Assembly: GCA_910576325.1 (NCBI GenBank)
Contig: CAJTIM010000030.1
Span: 1-46,889, forward strand
Reading direction: 5' to 3'
DNA: 46,889 nt
DNA from: Clostridia bacterium
Lineage (GTDB): Bacteria; Bacillota; Clostridia; Lachnospirales; Lachnospiraceae
In this document: positions 39,201-45,133 of the stretch, in pieces
Layout of the letters: each line of letters opens with the position of its first letter
How positions within the stretch are numbered: the first letter of the stretch is position 1
Program-made: the position numbers and the translations under genes
The notes under the pieces: model-generated
Seen by the model: only the letters and a program-made list of their open reading frames with translations
The model's database searches: none
What the model was told of the DNA's origin: nothing

Positions 39201-41958
39201 GATGGCGATCCGGGAAGCCTTCCGGGACTGGATTTGGAAGGACCCACAGCGGCGGCAGACGCTGGTGCGCCAGTACAACGAGGAAATGAACAGCATCCGC
39301 CCCCGCGAGTATGACGGGCAGCATATCCAGTTTGCGGGCATGAACCCGGAAATTACGTTACGGGAACACCAGAAAAACGCCATCGCCCATGTGCTGTACG
39401 GCGGAAACACCCTGCTGGCCCATGAGGTGGGCGCGGGCAAGACCTTTGAAATGGTAGCCGCCGCGATGGAATCCAAGCGGCTGGGCCTGTGCCAGAAATC
39501 CCTCTTTGTGGTGCCGAACCACCTGACCGAGCAGTGGGCCTCCGAGTTTTTACGGCTCTACCCTTCCGCGAATATCCTTGTCACCACAAAAAAGGATTTT
39601 GAAAGCCACAACCGCAAGAAATTCTGCGCCAGAATCGCCACCGGGAACTATGACGCGGTGATTATCGGACACTCCCAGTTTGAGCGTATTCCCATCAGCC
39701 GGGAACGGCAGGAGCGCCTGCTGCGGGAGCAGATCAACGAGATCACCGACGGGATTGCCGAGGTGGAGGCCAGCGGCGGGGAACGCTTTACCGTCAAGCA
39801 GCTGGAACGCACCAAAAAATCGTTGGAGGCAAGGCTGGAAAAATTGCAGGCCGAGGGCCGCAAGGACGATGTGATTACCTTTGAGCAGCTGGGCGTGGAC
39901 CGGCTATTTGTGGACGAGAGCCACAATTATAAGAACCTCTTTTTATACACCAAAATGCGGAATGTGGCGGGACTTTCCACCACAGACGCGCAGAAATCCT
40001 CCGATATGTTTGCCAAATGCCGCTACATGGACGAGATCACCGGCAGCCGGGGCGTTGTGTTCGCCACCGGAACGCCGGTCAGCAACAGTATGACCGAACT
40101 CTATACCATCCAACGCTACCTCCAGTATGAACGGCTCCAGGAATTGAACATGACCCATTTCGACTGCTGGGCCAGCCGGTTCGGGGAAACGGTGACAGCC
40201 CTGGAACTGGCTCCGGAGGGGACGGGCTACCGGGCGCGGACAAGATTTTCCAAATTCTTTAACCTGCCGGAACTGATGAACCTGTTCAAAGAGGTTGCGG
40301 ACATCAAGACCGCCGACCAGCTGGACCTGCCCACCCCGGAGGTGGAATACCACAACATCGTGGCAAAGCCCACCGAACACCAGCAGGATATGGTGAAGGC
40401 CCTCTCCGAGCGCGCCGCCAAAGTCCATTCGGGGAGCGTTGACCCATCAACCGACAATATGCTGAAAATCACCTCGGATGGCCGAAAGCTGGGGCTGGAC
40501 CAGCGCATCATCAACCCCATGCTGCCGGACGAACCCGGCACAAAAGTCAACCAGTGCGTGGACAATATCCTGCAAATCTGGCGGGACGGACAGCCGGAAA
40601 AGCTGACCCAGCTGGTGTTTTGCGACATTTCCACACCCCAGGCGGCTGGCTCCAAAAAGGTGGCTAAAACGCTGGATAACCCGATACTTCACGCTTTGGA
40701 ACAAGCGGTTCCAGAGCCGGAGAAACCGCTGGCCTTTACGGTCTATGAGGACATCCGGCAGAAACTCATCGCACAGGGTATGCCCGCCAGCCAGATCGCG
40801 TTTATCCATGAGGCCAATACCGAAGTCCGCAAAAAGGAGCTGTTCTCCAAAGTCCGCTCCGGCCAGGTGCGTGTCCTGTTAGGCTCCACCCAGAAGATGG
40901 GGGCCGGAACCAACGTGCAGGATTTGCTGGTGGCGCTTCACGATCTGGACTGCCCCTGGAGGCCCGGAGATCTGGCCCAGCGAAAAGGGCGGATCGAGCG
41001 CCAGGGCAACCAGAACCCGCTGGTCCATGTTTACCGCTATGTGACCGAAGGGACCTTCGACGCATACCTCTGGCAGACGGTGGAGAACAAGCAGAAATTC
41101 ATCTCCCAGATCATGACCTCAAAATCACCGGTCCGCAGCTGTGACGATGTGGACGAAACCGCCCTGTCCTTTGCGGAGATCAAGGCCCTGTGCGCCGGGG
41201 ACCCCCGCATCAAGGAGCGTATGGATTTGGATGTGGAGGTATCCCGCTTAAAGCTGATGAAGGCCGACCACCAGAGCAAGCAGTACCGGCTGGAAGATCA
41301 GCTGTTAAAGCACTTCCCGGAGGAGATCGAGAAACACAAAGGCTTTATCCAGGGCTTGGAAACGGATATGGAAACCCTGGCGGCGCACCCCCACCCGACA
41401 GACGGATTTACCGGCATGGAAGTCCGGGGCGATACGCTCACCGACAAAGAGAACGCCGGAGCCGCCCTTCTGGACGCCTGCAAGGAGGTTAAAGGCTCCG
41501 AGCCGGTGCAGGTCGGCAGCTACCGGGGATTTGCTATGTTTGTAACCTTTGACGCTTTTCAGAAGGAATATATGCTCCAACTGAAAGGCCGCATGACCCA
41601 CCGTACCGCCCTGGGCGCGGACCCGCGCGGCAACCTGACCCGGATTGACAACGCGCTTTCCCAGATGCCCCAGCGGTTGGAAAGCGTAAAAGTCCAGCTG
41701 GATAACCTTTACCAGCAGCAGGCCGCCGCGAAGGAGGAAGTGGGCAAAGCCTTCCCCTATGAGGAGGAATTGCGGGTCAAGAACGCCCGTCTGGTGGAGC
41801 TGGATATGGAGCTGAACATGGACAGCAAGGGGCAGTCCCGTCCAGAAGCGGCGATTGCCAAACGCGAAAGGCCCTCGGTGCTGGAAGGGCTGAAACGCCC
41901 CATCCCGCCCCGCAGCATGGAAAAGAAACCCAAACAACAGGAACAGGAGGCAAGATAA
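33244..41958 (+). CDS. Giant ArdC / adenine methylase / SNF2 helicase protein
   Basis: The 2904-residue protein has an ArdC-like N-terminus (~1-250) and a disordered linker (~258-376) whose DNA also encodes TnpV. Three related ~100-residue modules follow, near 409, 634 and 862, two of them ending in a DR[YF][LF]TEAER box. An N6-adenine methylase lies at ~1265-1560 (ILEPSCGVGNFFG near 1384; NVPFGQY, a variant of NPPF, near 1449). The SNF2 helicase spans ~2040-2650 (Walker A GAGKT at 2063; DESH at 2224; GAGTNVQ and RIERQGNQN in the second lobe). Such proteins are thought to protect or remodel incoming DNA in the recipient. ATG 33244 has AAAGGAGG ten bases upstream. Confidence 0.9.
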   Translation: MATKAQMYAQMADHAAVQLTSSWNEWMRFLDTASRLYKYPFHDQLMIYAQRPDATACAEYDLWNDKMGRYVRRGSKGIALVDDSGDRTRLRYVFDISDTGTRPHSRTPWLWKMEERHIDSISAMLENRYGVGGDDLGGQLTEIARRLAGEYWADNGRDFLYIVDDSFLEEYDELNIEVQFKAAATVSIAYSLMSRCGLAPEQYFTHEDFMPVFDFNTPATVGALGTAVSQINQQVLRQIGVTILNAEREANKERSQQNEQHLNLHSERGLSDSQPATDRTARNAPGQVRQDAENLLEGSPAHPLQPSADEREAVPAPVGDRPDREQPIGAADAGTGAGGGRDRGTESPRHDAVGGPDEQLQGPGGGDSAGGTYQQLTLNLFLSETEQIQNIDEAENVKASSAFSFAQKDIDHVLRLGGNTDRLRERVTAEFEKQKPVPEIAAALQSLYHGGNGFTTDAGRITVWYGEDGIHLSHGKSARYDKSAQVISWEGAAERIGELLESGQFASNVELAEAEGYERSLLANKLWNLYHDLSDEAREAGYLPSLSEIKGNGFPEESAWLTEQLRDPAFRQPLTEEYAAFWTAYTQDRNLLRFHYHKPKEIWENLKDLSLPRKAFSSEMAEVPAVKQFITEDEIGAALSGGSGFAGGKGRIYAFFQQPHTDKEKTAFLRQEYGTGGRSHALSGATHSGEDHDGKGLRYQKNGCDDVRLTWDKVVKLVAGLIQKDRYLTEAEREQYEKIQAEKELAEAGIVESQSQPAPVHETETEPPQPALEELLEQYKPVVTAAIMEDTAYRNACGHTDHENAVIEGNAAVRRAVLGSGDLQLLKQYSDVPEFRHRLHQEVIAETYPKLHELLRPLSQDDIDEALCAWNGDMDSKRAVVRYMKEHGREKDTAAWLSREYGGPEHTNLFIVRAGSPEEMELPWPKVQRRIAQLIKEDRFFTEAERDNLDDIDPIAIRENLAQRGIVNGQVTEPEKLDNDPFIQQVMVDVERLTEADRQEEPVQGTPATETASIVEERRDPLASAYGVGDFVFLENTEYRITDLQRGYVQLNDPALAYPIYRTESKEQFERAIRQDPRNSAITDYLPADLDQFSPDLREVLTGEGGLLDAGAKEDIAALLRSGAGNPAVAQHLSQRFSGTVETMQLETGDTADYRASANGMEVEILREDETVLAAMYESWEPLAAALRALYQQELDGFSHEPAQPEEQLAEEQPDFGNPPAPEPEPQITITPVTRYPGEQNHLPYDIEIHTLRFDEPEPIPPQPTAGNFRITDIHLGEGGPKAKFRANMDAINLLKELEFENRQATPEEQETLSRYVGWGGLADAFDESKPAWAKEFAELYATLSPEEYEAAKGTTLNAHYTSPTVIQAIYEAVGKMGFQTGNILEPSCGVGNFFGMLPDSMAGSHLFGVELDSITGRIAKQLYPKADITIAGFQTTDRRDFYDLAVGNVPFGQYSVNDRAYNKLNFNIHNYFFAKSLDQVRPGGVVAFVTSRYTMDSKDSTVRRYLAQRAELLGAIRLPNNAFKANAGTEVVSDIIFLQKRDRPIDIAPDWTQTGQTEDDFTINRYFLDHPEMVLGRQETESTAHGMDYTVNPIEGLELSDQLHDAIKYIRGTYQEAELPELGEGEEIDTSIPADPDVKNYSYTVVDGAVYYRENSRMVRPDLNATAEARVKGLVELRDCVQKLIAQQMDSFVSDTAIRETQAELNRLYDAFSAKYGLINDRGNRLAFADDSSYYLLCALEVIDDDGHLKQKADMFTKRTIKPHQAVTAVDTASEALAVSIAEKAEVDMAYMAELSGKTQEELAQELRGVIFRLPGPLAEGETPRYVTADEYLSGNVRRKLRQAQRAADKDPAFSVNVEALTAAQPKDLDASEIEVRLGATWIDKDYIQQFMYETFHTPYYLQGKIEVKYVPYTAEWQITSKNAVGYGDVAANTTYGTDRANAYKILEDSLNLRDVRIYDTVEDAEGRERRVLNAKETTLAAQKQMAIREAFRDWIWKDPQRRQTLVRQYNEEMNSIRPREYDGQHIQFAGMNPEITLREHQKNAIAHVLYGGNTLLAHEVGAGKTFEMVAAAMESKRLGLCQKSLFVVPNHLTEQWASEFLRLYPSANILVTTKKDFESHNRKKFCARIATGNYDAVIIGHSQFERIPISRERQERLLREQINEITDGIAEVEASGGERFTVKQLERTKKSLEARLEKLQAEGRKDDVITFEQLGVDRLFVDESHNYKNLFLYTKMRNVAGLSTTDAQKSSDMFAKCRYMDEITGSRGVVFATGTPVSNSMTELYTIQRYLQYERLQELNMTHFDCWASRFGETVTALELAPEGTGYRARTRFSKFFNLPELMNLFKEVADIKTADQLDLPTPEVEYHNIVAKPTEHQQDMVKALSERAAKVHSGSVDPSTDNMLKITSDGRKLGLDQRIINPMLPDEPGTKVNQCVDNILQIWRDGQPEKLTQLVFCDISTPQAAGSKKVAKTLDNPILHALEQAVPEPEKPLAFTVYEDIRQKLIAQGMPASQIAFIHEANTEVRKKELFSKVRSGQVRVLLGSTQKMGAGTNVQDLLVALHDLDCPWRPGDLAQRKGRIERQGNQNPLVHVYRYVTEGTFDAYLWQTVENKQKFISQIMTSKSPVRSCDDVDETALSFAEIKALCAGDPRIKERMDLDVEVSRLKLMKADHQSKQYRLEDQLLKHFPEEIEKHKGFIQGLETDMETLAAHPHPTDGFTGMEVRGDTLTDKENAGAALLDACKEVKGSEPVQVGSYRGFAMFVTFDAFQKEYMLQLKGRMTHRTALGADPRGNLTRIDNALSQMPQRLESVKVQLDNLYQQQAAAKEEVGKAFPYEEELRVKNARLVELDMELNMDSKGQSRPEAAIAKRERPSVLEGLKRPIPPRSMEKKPKQQEQEAR
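34016..34372 (+). CDS. tnpV: TnpV-family protein overprinted in the SNF2 gene
   Basis: A 118-residue protein is encoded entirely inside the giant SNF2 gene in the +1 frame. Its sequence fits TnpV: LTYIQNGDYLIPNLQL, then GKYGRMRKTYLKDHRPILYNRLLMS, a QMPELAQAAGVTEELKARD-like helix region and MNSCKAQAEEILL. A perfect AAAGGAG (34001-34007) lies eight bases before ATG 34016. In the SNF2 frame the same bases encode a low-complexity Gly/Asp/Arg-rich linker, so the conserved protein is probably the TnpV reading. The role of TnpV is unknown. Confidence 0.8.
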   Translation: MNNTLTYIQNGDYLIPNLQLTEQPETPLGKYGRMRKTYLKDHRPILYNRLLMSEKLYPHLLEIDRTANSRLEQLMPELAQAAGVTEELKARDMMQWVGLMNSCKAQAEEILLAELINS

Positions 41959-41959
41959 T

Positions 41960-42766
41960 ATGAACAGCAACGAAAAGAATACGGCCCTTTATGAGAAGAT
42001 GGCCGCTGAACAGGATACCTTCCGGGATTGGCTGAAAAGCCAGTCCCCGGAGGAGGTCCTGAACCATGCCTATGAGTACACCGTCCGGGAGGACATTGTG
42101 ATGGCGATGGAGGAACTGGAACTCTCCGATAACCAGGCACAGGCGCTTCTGGATTCCCCCTCGCCGCTGGCCGATGTGTACCGCCATTTTGAAAAGCTGG
42201 AAACCGGCTATATGGATGTGATCCGGGAAAGCATTGAGGAACGGGCGAATGAGATGCACAAGGCAAAAGAGGAACAGAGAGCCGCCCCGATCTACCCCCA
42301 CTCCGCCGCCTATGCGTCCGAGCATGGGGAGATGGCGCAGTACCGCGCCTCCCTGCAAGCCAGTCTTGCCTGCAAAGAAGCCATTGAGCAGGCCATTAAC
42401 GCCCACTATGGGGATAACCGCCTGAATACCGAGGCCGCTGTCAAAGAGGTGCTGGAACAGTTCGGGCCGGAGCGTATGCAGTACATCCTTGCCAATACGG
42501 TGCTGAAAAAGGAGCATGACGGGCGCATCTCCCGCGACAATAAAGCCTGGGCGAAAACAATCCCCATGCCGGAGGATGGCGGCGATGCCCGCCACAGCTA
42601 CGTCCTGGTGGTGGATAAGGTCAACCCCGGCCTGACTGACCTGTTCTTGAAGCAGGCGCGGAAAGTCCTTCAAGCCCCGGAGAAAGGCTCCGTCCTGGAA
42701 AAACTCAAACAGGAGCCGCCGGAACGCAGACCCGCCGCCCCTAAGAAACGGGAACCGGAACGATGA
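41960..42766 (+). CDS. DUF3848/DUF3849-type protein
   Basis: The 268-residue protein has an N-terminal helical domain (NTALYEKMAAEQDTFRDWL, then EVLNHAYEYTVREDIVMAMEE) resembling DUF3848. A middle part (PIYPHSAAYASEHGEMAQYRASLQASLACKEAIE, then VLEQFGPERMQYILANTV) resembles DUF3849, and a basic tail ends the protein. AGGAGG precedes ATG 41960, one base after the SNF2 stop. It overlaps mobC by four bases (ATGA). It is a regular neighbour of the relaxosome genes in these ICEs; function unknown. Confidence 0.75.
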   Translation: MNSNEKNTALYEKMAAEQDTFRDWLKSQSPEEVLNHAYEYTVREDIVMAMEELELSDNQAQALLDSPSPLADVYRHFEKLETGYMDVIRESIEERANEMHKAKEEQRAAPIYPHSAAYASEHGEMAQYRASLQASLACKEAIEQAINAHYGDNRLNTEAAVKEVLEQFGPERMQYILANTVLKKEHDGRISRDNKAWAKTIPMPEDGGDARHSYVLVVDKVNPGLTDLFLKQARKVLQAPEKGSVLEKLKQEPPERRPAAPKKREPER

Positions 42767-43107
42767 GCGCGGCAAAGCGGAAACGGGAGGTACAGGTGAA
42801 TTTCCGGGTTTCCCCGGAGGAGCTTGCTCTGATTGAGCAGAAAATGTCCCAGCTTGGAACCGTCAACCGGGAAGCCTATCTGCGGAAAATGGCGCTGGAC
42901 GGGTATGTGGTAAAGCTGGATTTGCCAGAGCTGAAGGAGCTGGTGTCCCTGATGCGCTATTCCAGCAACAACTTAAACCAGCTGACCCGTAAAGTGCATG
43001 AAACCGGGCGGGTTTATGACGCTGACCTGGAGGATATATCCCAGCGGCAGGAACAGCTTTGGGACGGTGTGCAGAAGATACTGGCCCAGCTTTCTAAGCT
43101 CTCCTGA
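42763..43107 (+). CDS. mobC: MobC-like relaxosome protein (ICE)
   Basis: The 114-residue protein has a ribbon-helix-helix start (REVQVNFRVSPEELALIEQKMSQLG, then NREAYLRKMALDGYVV) and the MobC tail SSNNLNQLTRKVHETG. It would bind oriT with the ICE relaxase. Unusually it is separated from its relaxase gene (45134) by a 2-kb island with its own promoters and terminators. It is distinct from the IME MobC but of the same general type. Confidence 0.85.
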   Translation: MSAAKRKREVQVNFRVSPEELALIEQKMSQLGTVNREAYLRKMALDGYVVKLDLPELKELVSLMRYSSNNLNQLTRKVHETGRVYDADLEDISQRQEQLWDGVQKILAQLSKLS

Positions 43108-43127
43108 CCGGAGAGTTTACCCCATCT

Positions 43128-43179
43128 GCGGAGGGAGGAACGGCGTTCTTCGCCGCGCCTTCCTCCGCTTTTTCTTTTT
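43128..43179 (+). terminator. Strong terminator after mobC
   Basis: GCGGAGG (43128-43134) pairs with CCTCCGC (43162-43168), with an inner CGGCG/CGCCG stem, followed by TTTTTCTTTTT. An outer 8-bp repeat, AGTTTACC (43114-43121) and GGTAAACT (43183-43190), encloses the whole structure. It ends the long ICE operon. Confidence 0.85.
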
Positions 43180-43189
43180 GACGGTAAAC

Positions 43190-43218
43190 TTGCCGGATGT
43201 GCCGGAATCATGGATAAT
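43190..43218 (+). promoter_or_regulatory. Possible promoter for the gene at 43257
   Basis: TTGCCG (43190-43195) and GATAAT (43213-43218) are 17 bases apart, directly behind a strong terminator and 39 bases before the next start codon. The match is moderate; position is the main support. Confidence 0.4.
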
Positions 43219-43256
43219 AGCGGCAGAACAGGGTTTTACGAAAGGAGTGGACTGCT

Positions 43257-43571
43257 ATGATGTCATTTGAACAGGTGATAGACATTTTTGGGGACTATCT
43301 GGCATTGGATACAGAAATGGAAGTCTGCAAAAGCCGGTATGGGTATATCCGGGTGGAGTTTCATGGGACAGGGGAATTACCCGGCTATTGCAGCGGCATG
43401 GTCTGCCGTACCCCAAAGGAGCTTTTTGACCTTCTGCTTTCCGATTATGAAAGCTATCTGGAAATCCAGCGGACAAAGGGATGCAGGAATGTGACGGAGG
43501 AAGATAAAAACGAAATTGCCGCACTGTGCCAATCCCGTTTGGAGAGGTGGGAAAAAGGAAACGCCAGATAG
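43257..43571 (+). CDS. Hypothetical protein, first gene of the cargo island
   Basis: The 104-residue protein is acidic and mixed alpha/beta (MSFEQVIDIFGDYLALDTEMEV, then GYIRVEFHGTGELPGYCSGM). I do not recognise it. AAAGGAG lies nine bases before ATG 43257. It is placed between a terminator and further promoters, so it is an independent unit inside the mobC-relaxase gap. Confidence 0.65.
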   Translation: MMSFEQVIDIFGDYLALDTEMEVCKSRYGYIRVEFHGTGELPGYCSGMVCRTPKELFDLLLSDYESYLEIQRTKGCRNVTEEDKNEIAALCQSRLERWEKGNAR

Positions 43572-43580
43572 CTTTGGCGA

Positions 43581-43609
43581 TTTACTTTCGGCATGAAATA
43601 GGATATACT
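43581..43609 (+). promoter_or_regulatory. Possible promoter for the 48-residue ORF
   Basis: TTTACT (43581-43586) and TATACT (43604-43609) are separated by 17 bases. A hairpin with a short T-run (43628-43655) follows before the ribosome site of the small ORF at 43673. Confidence 0.4.
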
Positions 43610-43627
43610 GATAAAGGTCATAGCGCA

Positions 43628-43655
43628 GACAGTCCCGCAAACGGGCGGGTCTTTT
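43628..43655 (+). terminator. Hairpin with T-run in the island leader
   Basis: CCCGC (43634-43638) pairs with GCGGG (43645-43649), extended by GAC (43628-43630) with GTC (43649-43651), followed by TTTT. It may terminate the gene at 43257-43571 or act as an attenuator ahead of the small ORF. Confidence 0.5.
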
Positions 43656-43672
43656 CATAGAGGAGTGGATGT

Positions 43673-43819
43673 ATGGAAAATGCCAGACACCGTCTGTTAA
43701 ATTGGCGTGGTCACATTATTTCAAGTTTTTTACAATCTCTGATGAGAGAAAGCGCAGCTTTTATGAAAAAGACAGCAAGATTTTTGGGGCATTTGTTTTT
43801 TTGTGATTGCGTGGTATAA
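43673..43819 (+). CDS. Unlisted 48-residue ORF ahead of the DUF1016 gene
   Basis: The ORF starts at ATG 43673 with a perfect AGAGGAG seven bases upstream and ends in the -10 box of the next promoter (TAA at 43817-43819). The product is basic in its first half and hydrophobic at the end (FLGHLFFCDCVV). No family is recognised. The good ribosome site is the main support; it could be a leader peptide or small regulator for the nuclease gene. Confidence 0.4.
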   Translation: MENARHRLLNWRGHIISSFLQSLMRESAAFMKKTARFLGHLFFCDCVV

Positions 43820-43820
43820 T
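43792..43820 (+). promoter_or_regulatory. Extended -10 promoter of the DUF1016 gene
   Basis: A perfect TATAAT (43815-43820) with an upstream TGG (extended -10) has TTGTTT 17 bases further up (43792-43797). The transcript would begin near 43827, which excludes the ATG at 43819 as start codon and supports TTG 43846. Confidence 0.65.
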
Positions 43821-43845
43821 GTCCATAGGCAAGGAGGGAGCAAAA

Positions 43846-44865
43846 TTGAATCACGATTTGCAAATCAATCAAAATGCGGAACAGACCTATCATTCTATCC
43901 GCAATTCGATTGTTTCCGCGCAACACCGTTTAAGCGCGGCGGTAAATTCCACAATGGTAATCACCTACTGGGAAATAGGAGAACAAATCTATAAAGCGTG
44001 TGGAGAAAATGACCGGGCCGAGTATGGAAAAAAACTTCTGGATTATTTATCTGAACAGCTGACTGTTGAGTTTGGAAAGGGTTTTACCGTCCGTAATCTT
44101 CGGGCAATGCGCCAGTTTTATTGCTTGTTTCCGATTCGGCACACACTGTGTGCCGAATTGAGCTGGTCCCATTATCGGCTTTTAATGCGTGTCCAGGATG
44201 AACAGGCAAGGACTTTTTATGCAGAAGAATGTGCAAAATCTGCGTGGAGTGTCCGGCAGCTGGAACGGCAGATTAACACCATGTACTACCAGCGCATTTT
44301 AGCAAGTCAGGATAAATCGCTTGTGGCAAAAGAAATCCAGACTACCGAGCCAAAACCGGAATATGAAAAAATAATCAAGGACCCTTATGTAATGGAATTT
44401 TTGCAGATCCAGCCGGACACTCATGTGTATGAGGGCGAACTGGAGCAAGCCCTGATCGACCATCTTCAGCACTTCCTTTTAGAGCTTGGACGCGGCTTTT
44501 CATTTGTGGCGCGCCAAAAACGGTTTACACTGGATGGGCAGGACTTTTTCATCGACCTGGTTTTTTATAATTATATTCTGAAATGCTTTGTCCTCATAGA
44601 TTTGAAAATGGGCAAGCTGACCCATCAGGATTTGGGCCAGATGCAGATGTATGTGAATTATTACACTCGTGAGATGATGAATGACGGTGATACGCCACCG
44701 ATTGGCATTGTCCTTTGCGCGGACAAAGGAGATTCCATTGTAAAATACACGCTGCCGGAAGATAACCGCCAGATATTCGCGTCGAAGTATTTTACTTATC
44801 TGCCATCCGAAGAAGAACTGAAACGGGAGCTGAACTTGGACAGCTTTTATAAGATGGAAGAATAA
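43846..44865 (+). CDS. DUF1016/YhcG-type PD-(D/E)XK nuclease
   Basis: The 339-residue protein has an N-terminal DUF1016 helical domain (TMVITYWEIGEQIYK, then GFTVRNLRAMRQFY and LSWSHYRLLMRV) and a C-terminal nuclease fold with GRGFSFVARQKRF, FFIDLVFYN and FVLIDLKMGKL, giving the D and DxK elements of a PD-(D/E)XK site. It is predicted to cut nucleic acid; known relatives are linked to mobile elements and defence. TTG 43846 is chosen because AAGGAGG lies eight bases upstream and the promoter would start transcription after the ATG at 43819. It is followed two bases later by a small zinc-ribbon gene. Confidence 0.88.
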   Translation: MNHDLQINQNAEQTYHSIRNSIVSAQHRLSAAVNSTMVITYWEIGEQIYKACGENDRAEYGKKLLDYLSEQLTVEFGKGFTVRNLRAMRQFYCLFPIRHTLCAELSWSHYRLLMRVQDEQARTFYAEECAKSAWSVRQLERQINTMYYQRILASQDKSLVAKEIQTTEPKPEYEKIIKDPYVMEFLQIQPDTHVYEGELEQALIDHLQHFLLELGRGFSFVARQKRFTLDGQDFFIDLVFYNYILKCFVLIDLKMGKLTHQDLGQMQMYVNYYTREMMNDGDTPPIGIVLCADKGDSIVKYTLPEDNRQIFASKYFTYLPSEEELKRELNLDSFYKMEE

Positions 44866-44867
44866 AT

Positions 44868-45077
44868 ATGGGAACCAGTAATAAAGTCTGCCCCGTCTGC
44901 GGCAGAAAAATGAAACAGCAGTTTATCGGCTTACAGCATTGTAAATGCGGGATGAGCTGGAAAAAGGACATCGGATTTTTTGAGCGCACCAGCGATATGA
45001 TTTTTGCGTTAGAACGCCGGACCATTGGAAAAAAGGTCAGACAGATTCCGGTCATCCGATACAAAAATGGTGAATAA
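44868..45077 (+). CDS. Small zinc-ribbon protein
   Basis: The 69-residue protein has CPVCG near the N-terminus and CKCG about 18 residues later, a compact zinc-ribbon arrangement, then a basic C-terminal half. ATG 44868 starts two bases after the DUF1016 stop, so the two are co-transcribed and probably translated together. It may be a partner or regulator of the nuclease, which is inference from position. Confidence 0.65.
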   Translation: MGTSNKVCPVCGRKMKQQFIGLQHCKCGMSWKKDIGFFERTSDMIFALERRTIGKKVRQIPVIRYKNGE

Positions 45078-45087
45078 AAGAAACAAG

Positions 45088-45112
45088 CGGTCTGCATATG
45101 CAGGCCGTTTTG
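45088..45112 (+). terminator. Terminator closing the cargo island
   Basis: CGGTCTGC (45088-45095) pairs with GCAGGCCG (45100-45107) across ATAT with one G-T pair, followed by TTTTG. It separates the nuclease island from the relaxase gene. Confidence 0.75.
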
Positions 45113-45133
45113 TTATGAAGGGAGGATTCCATC

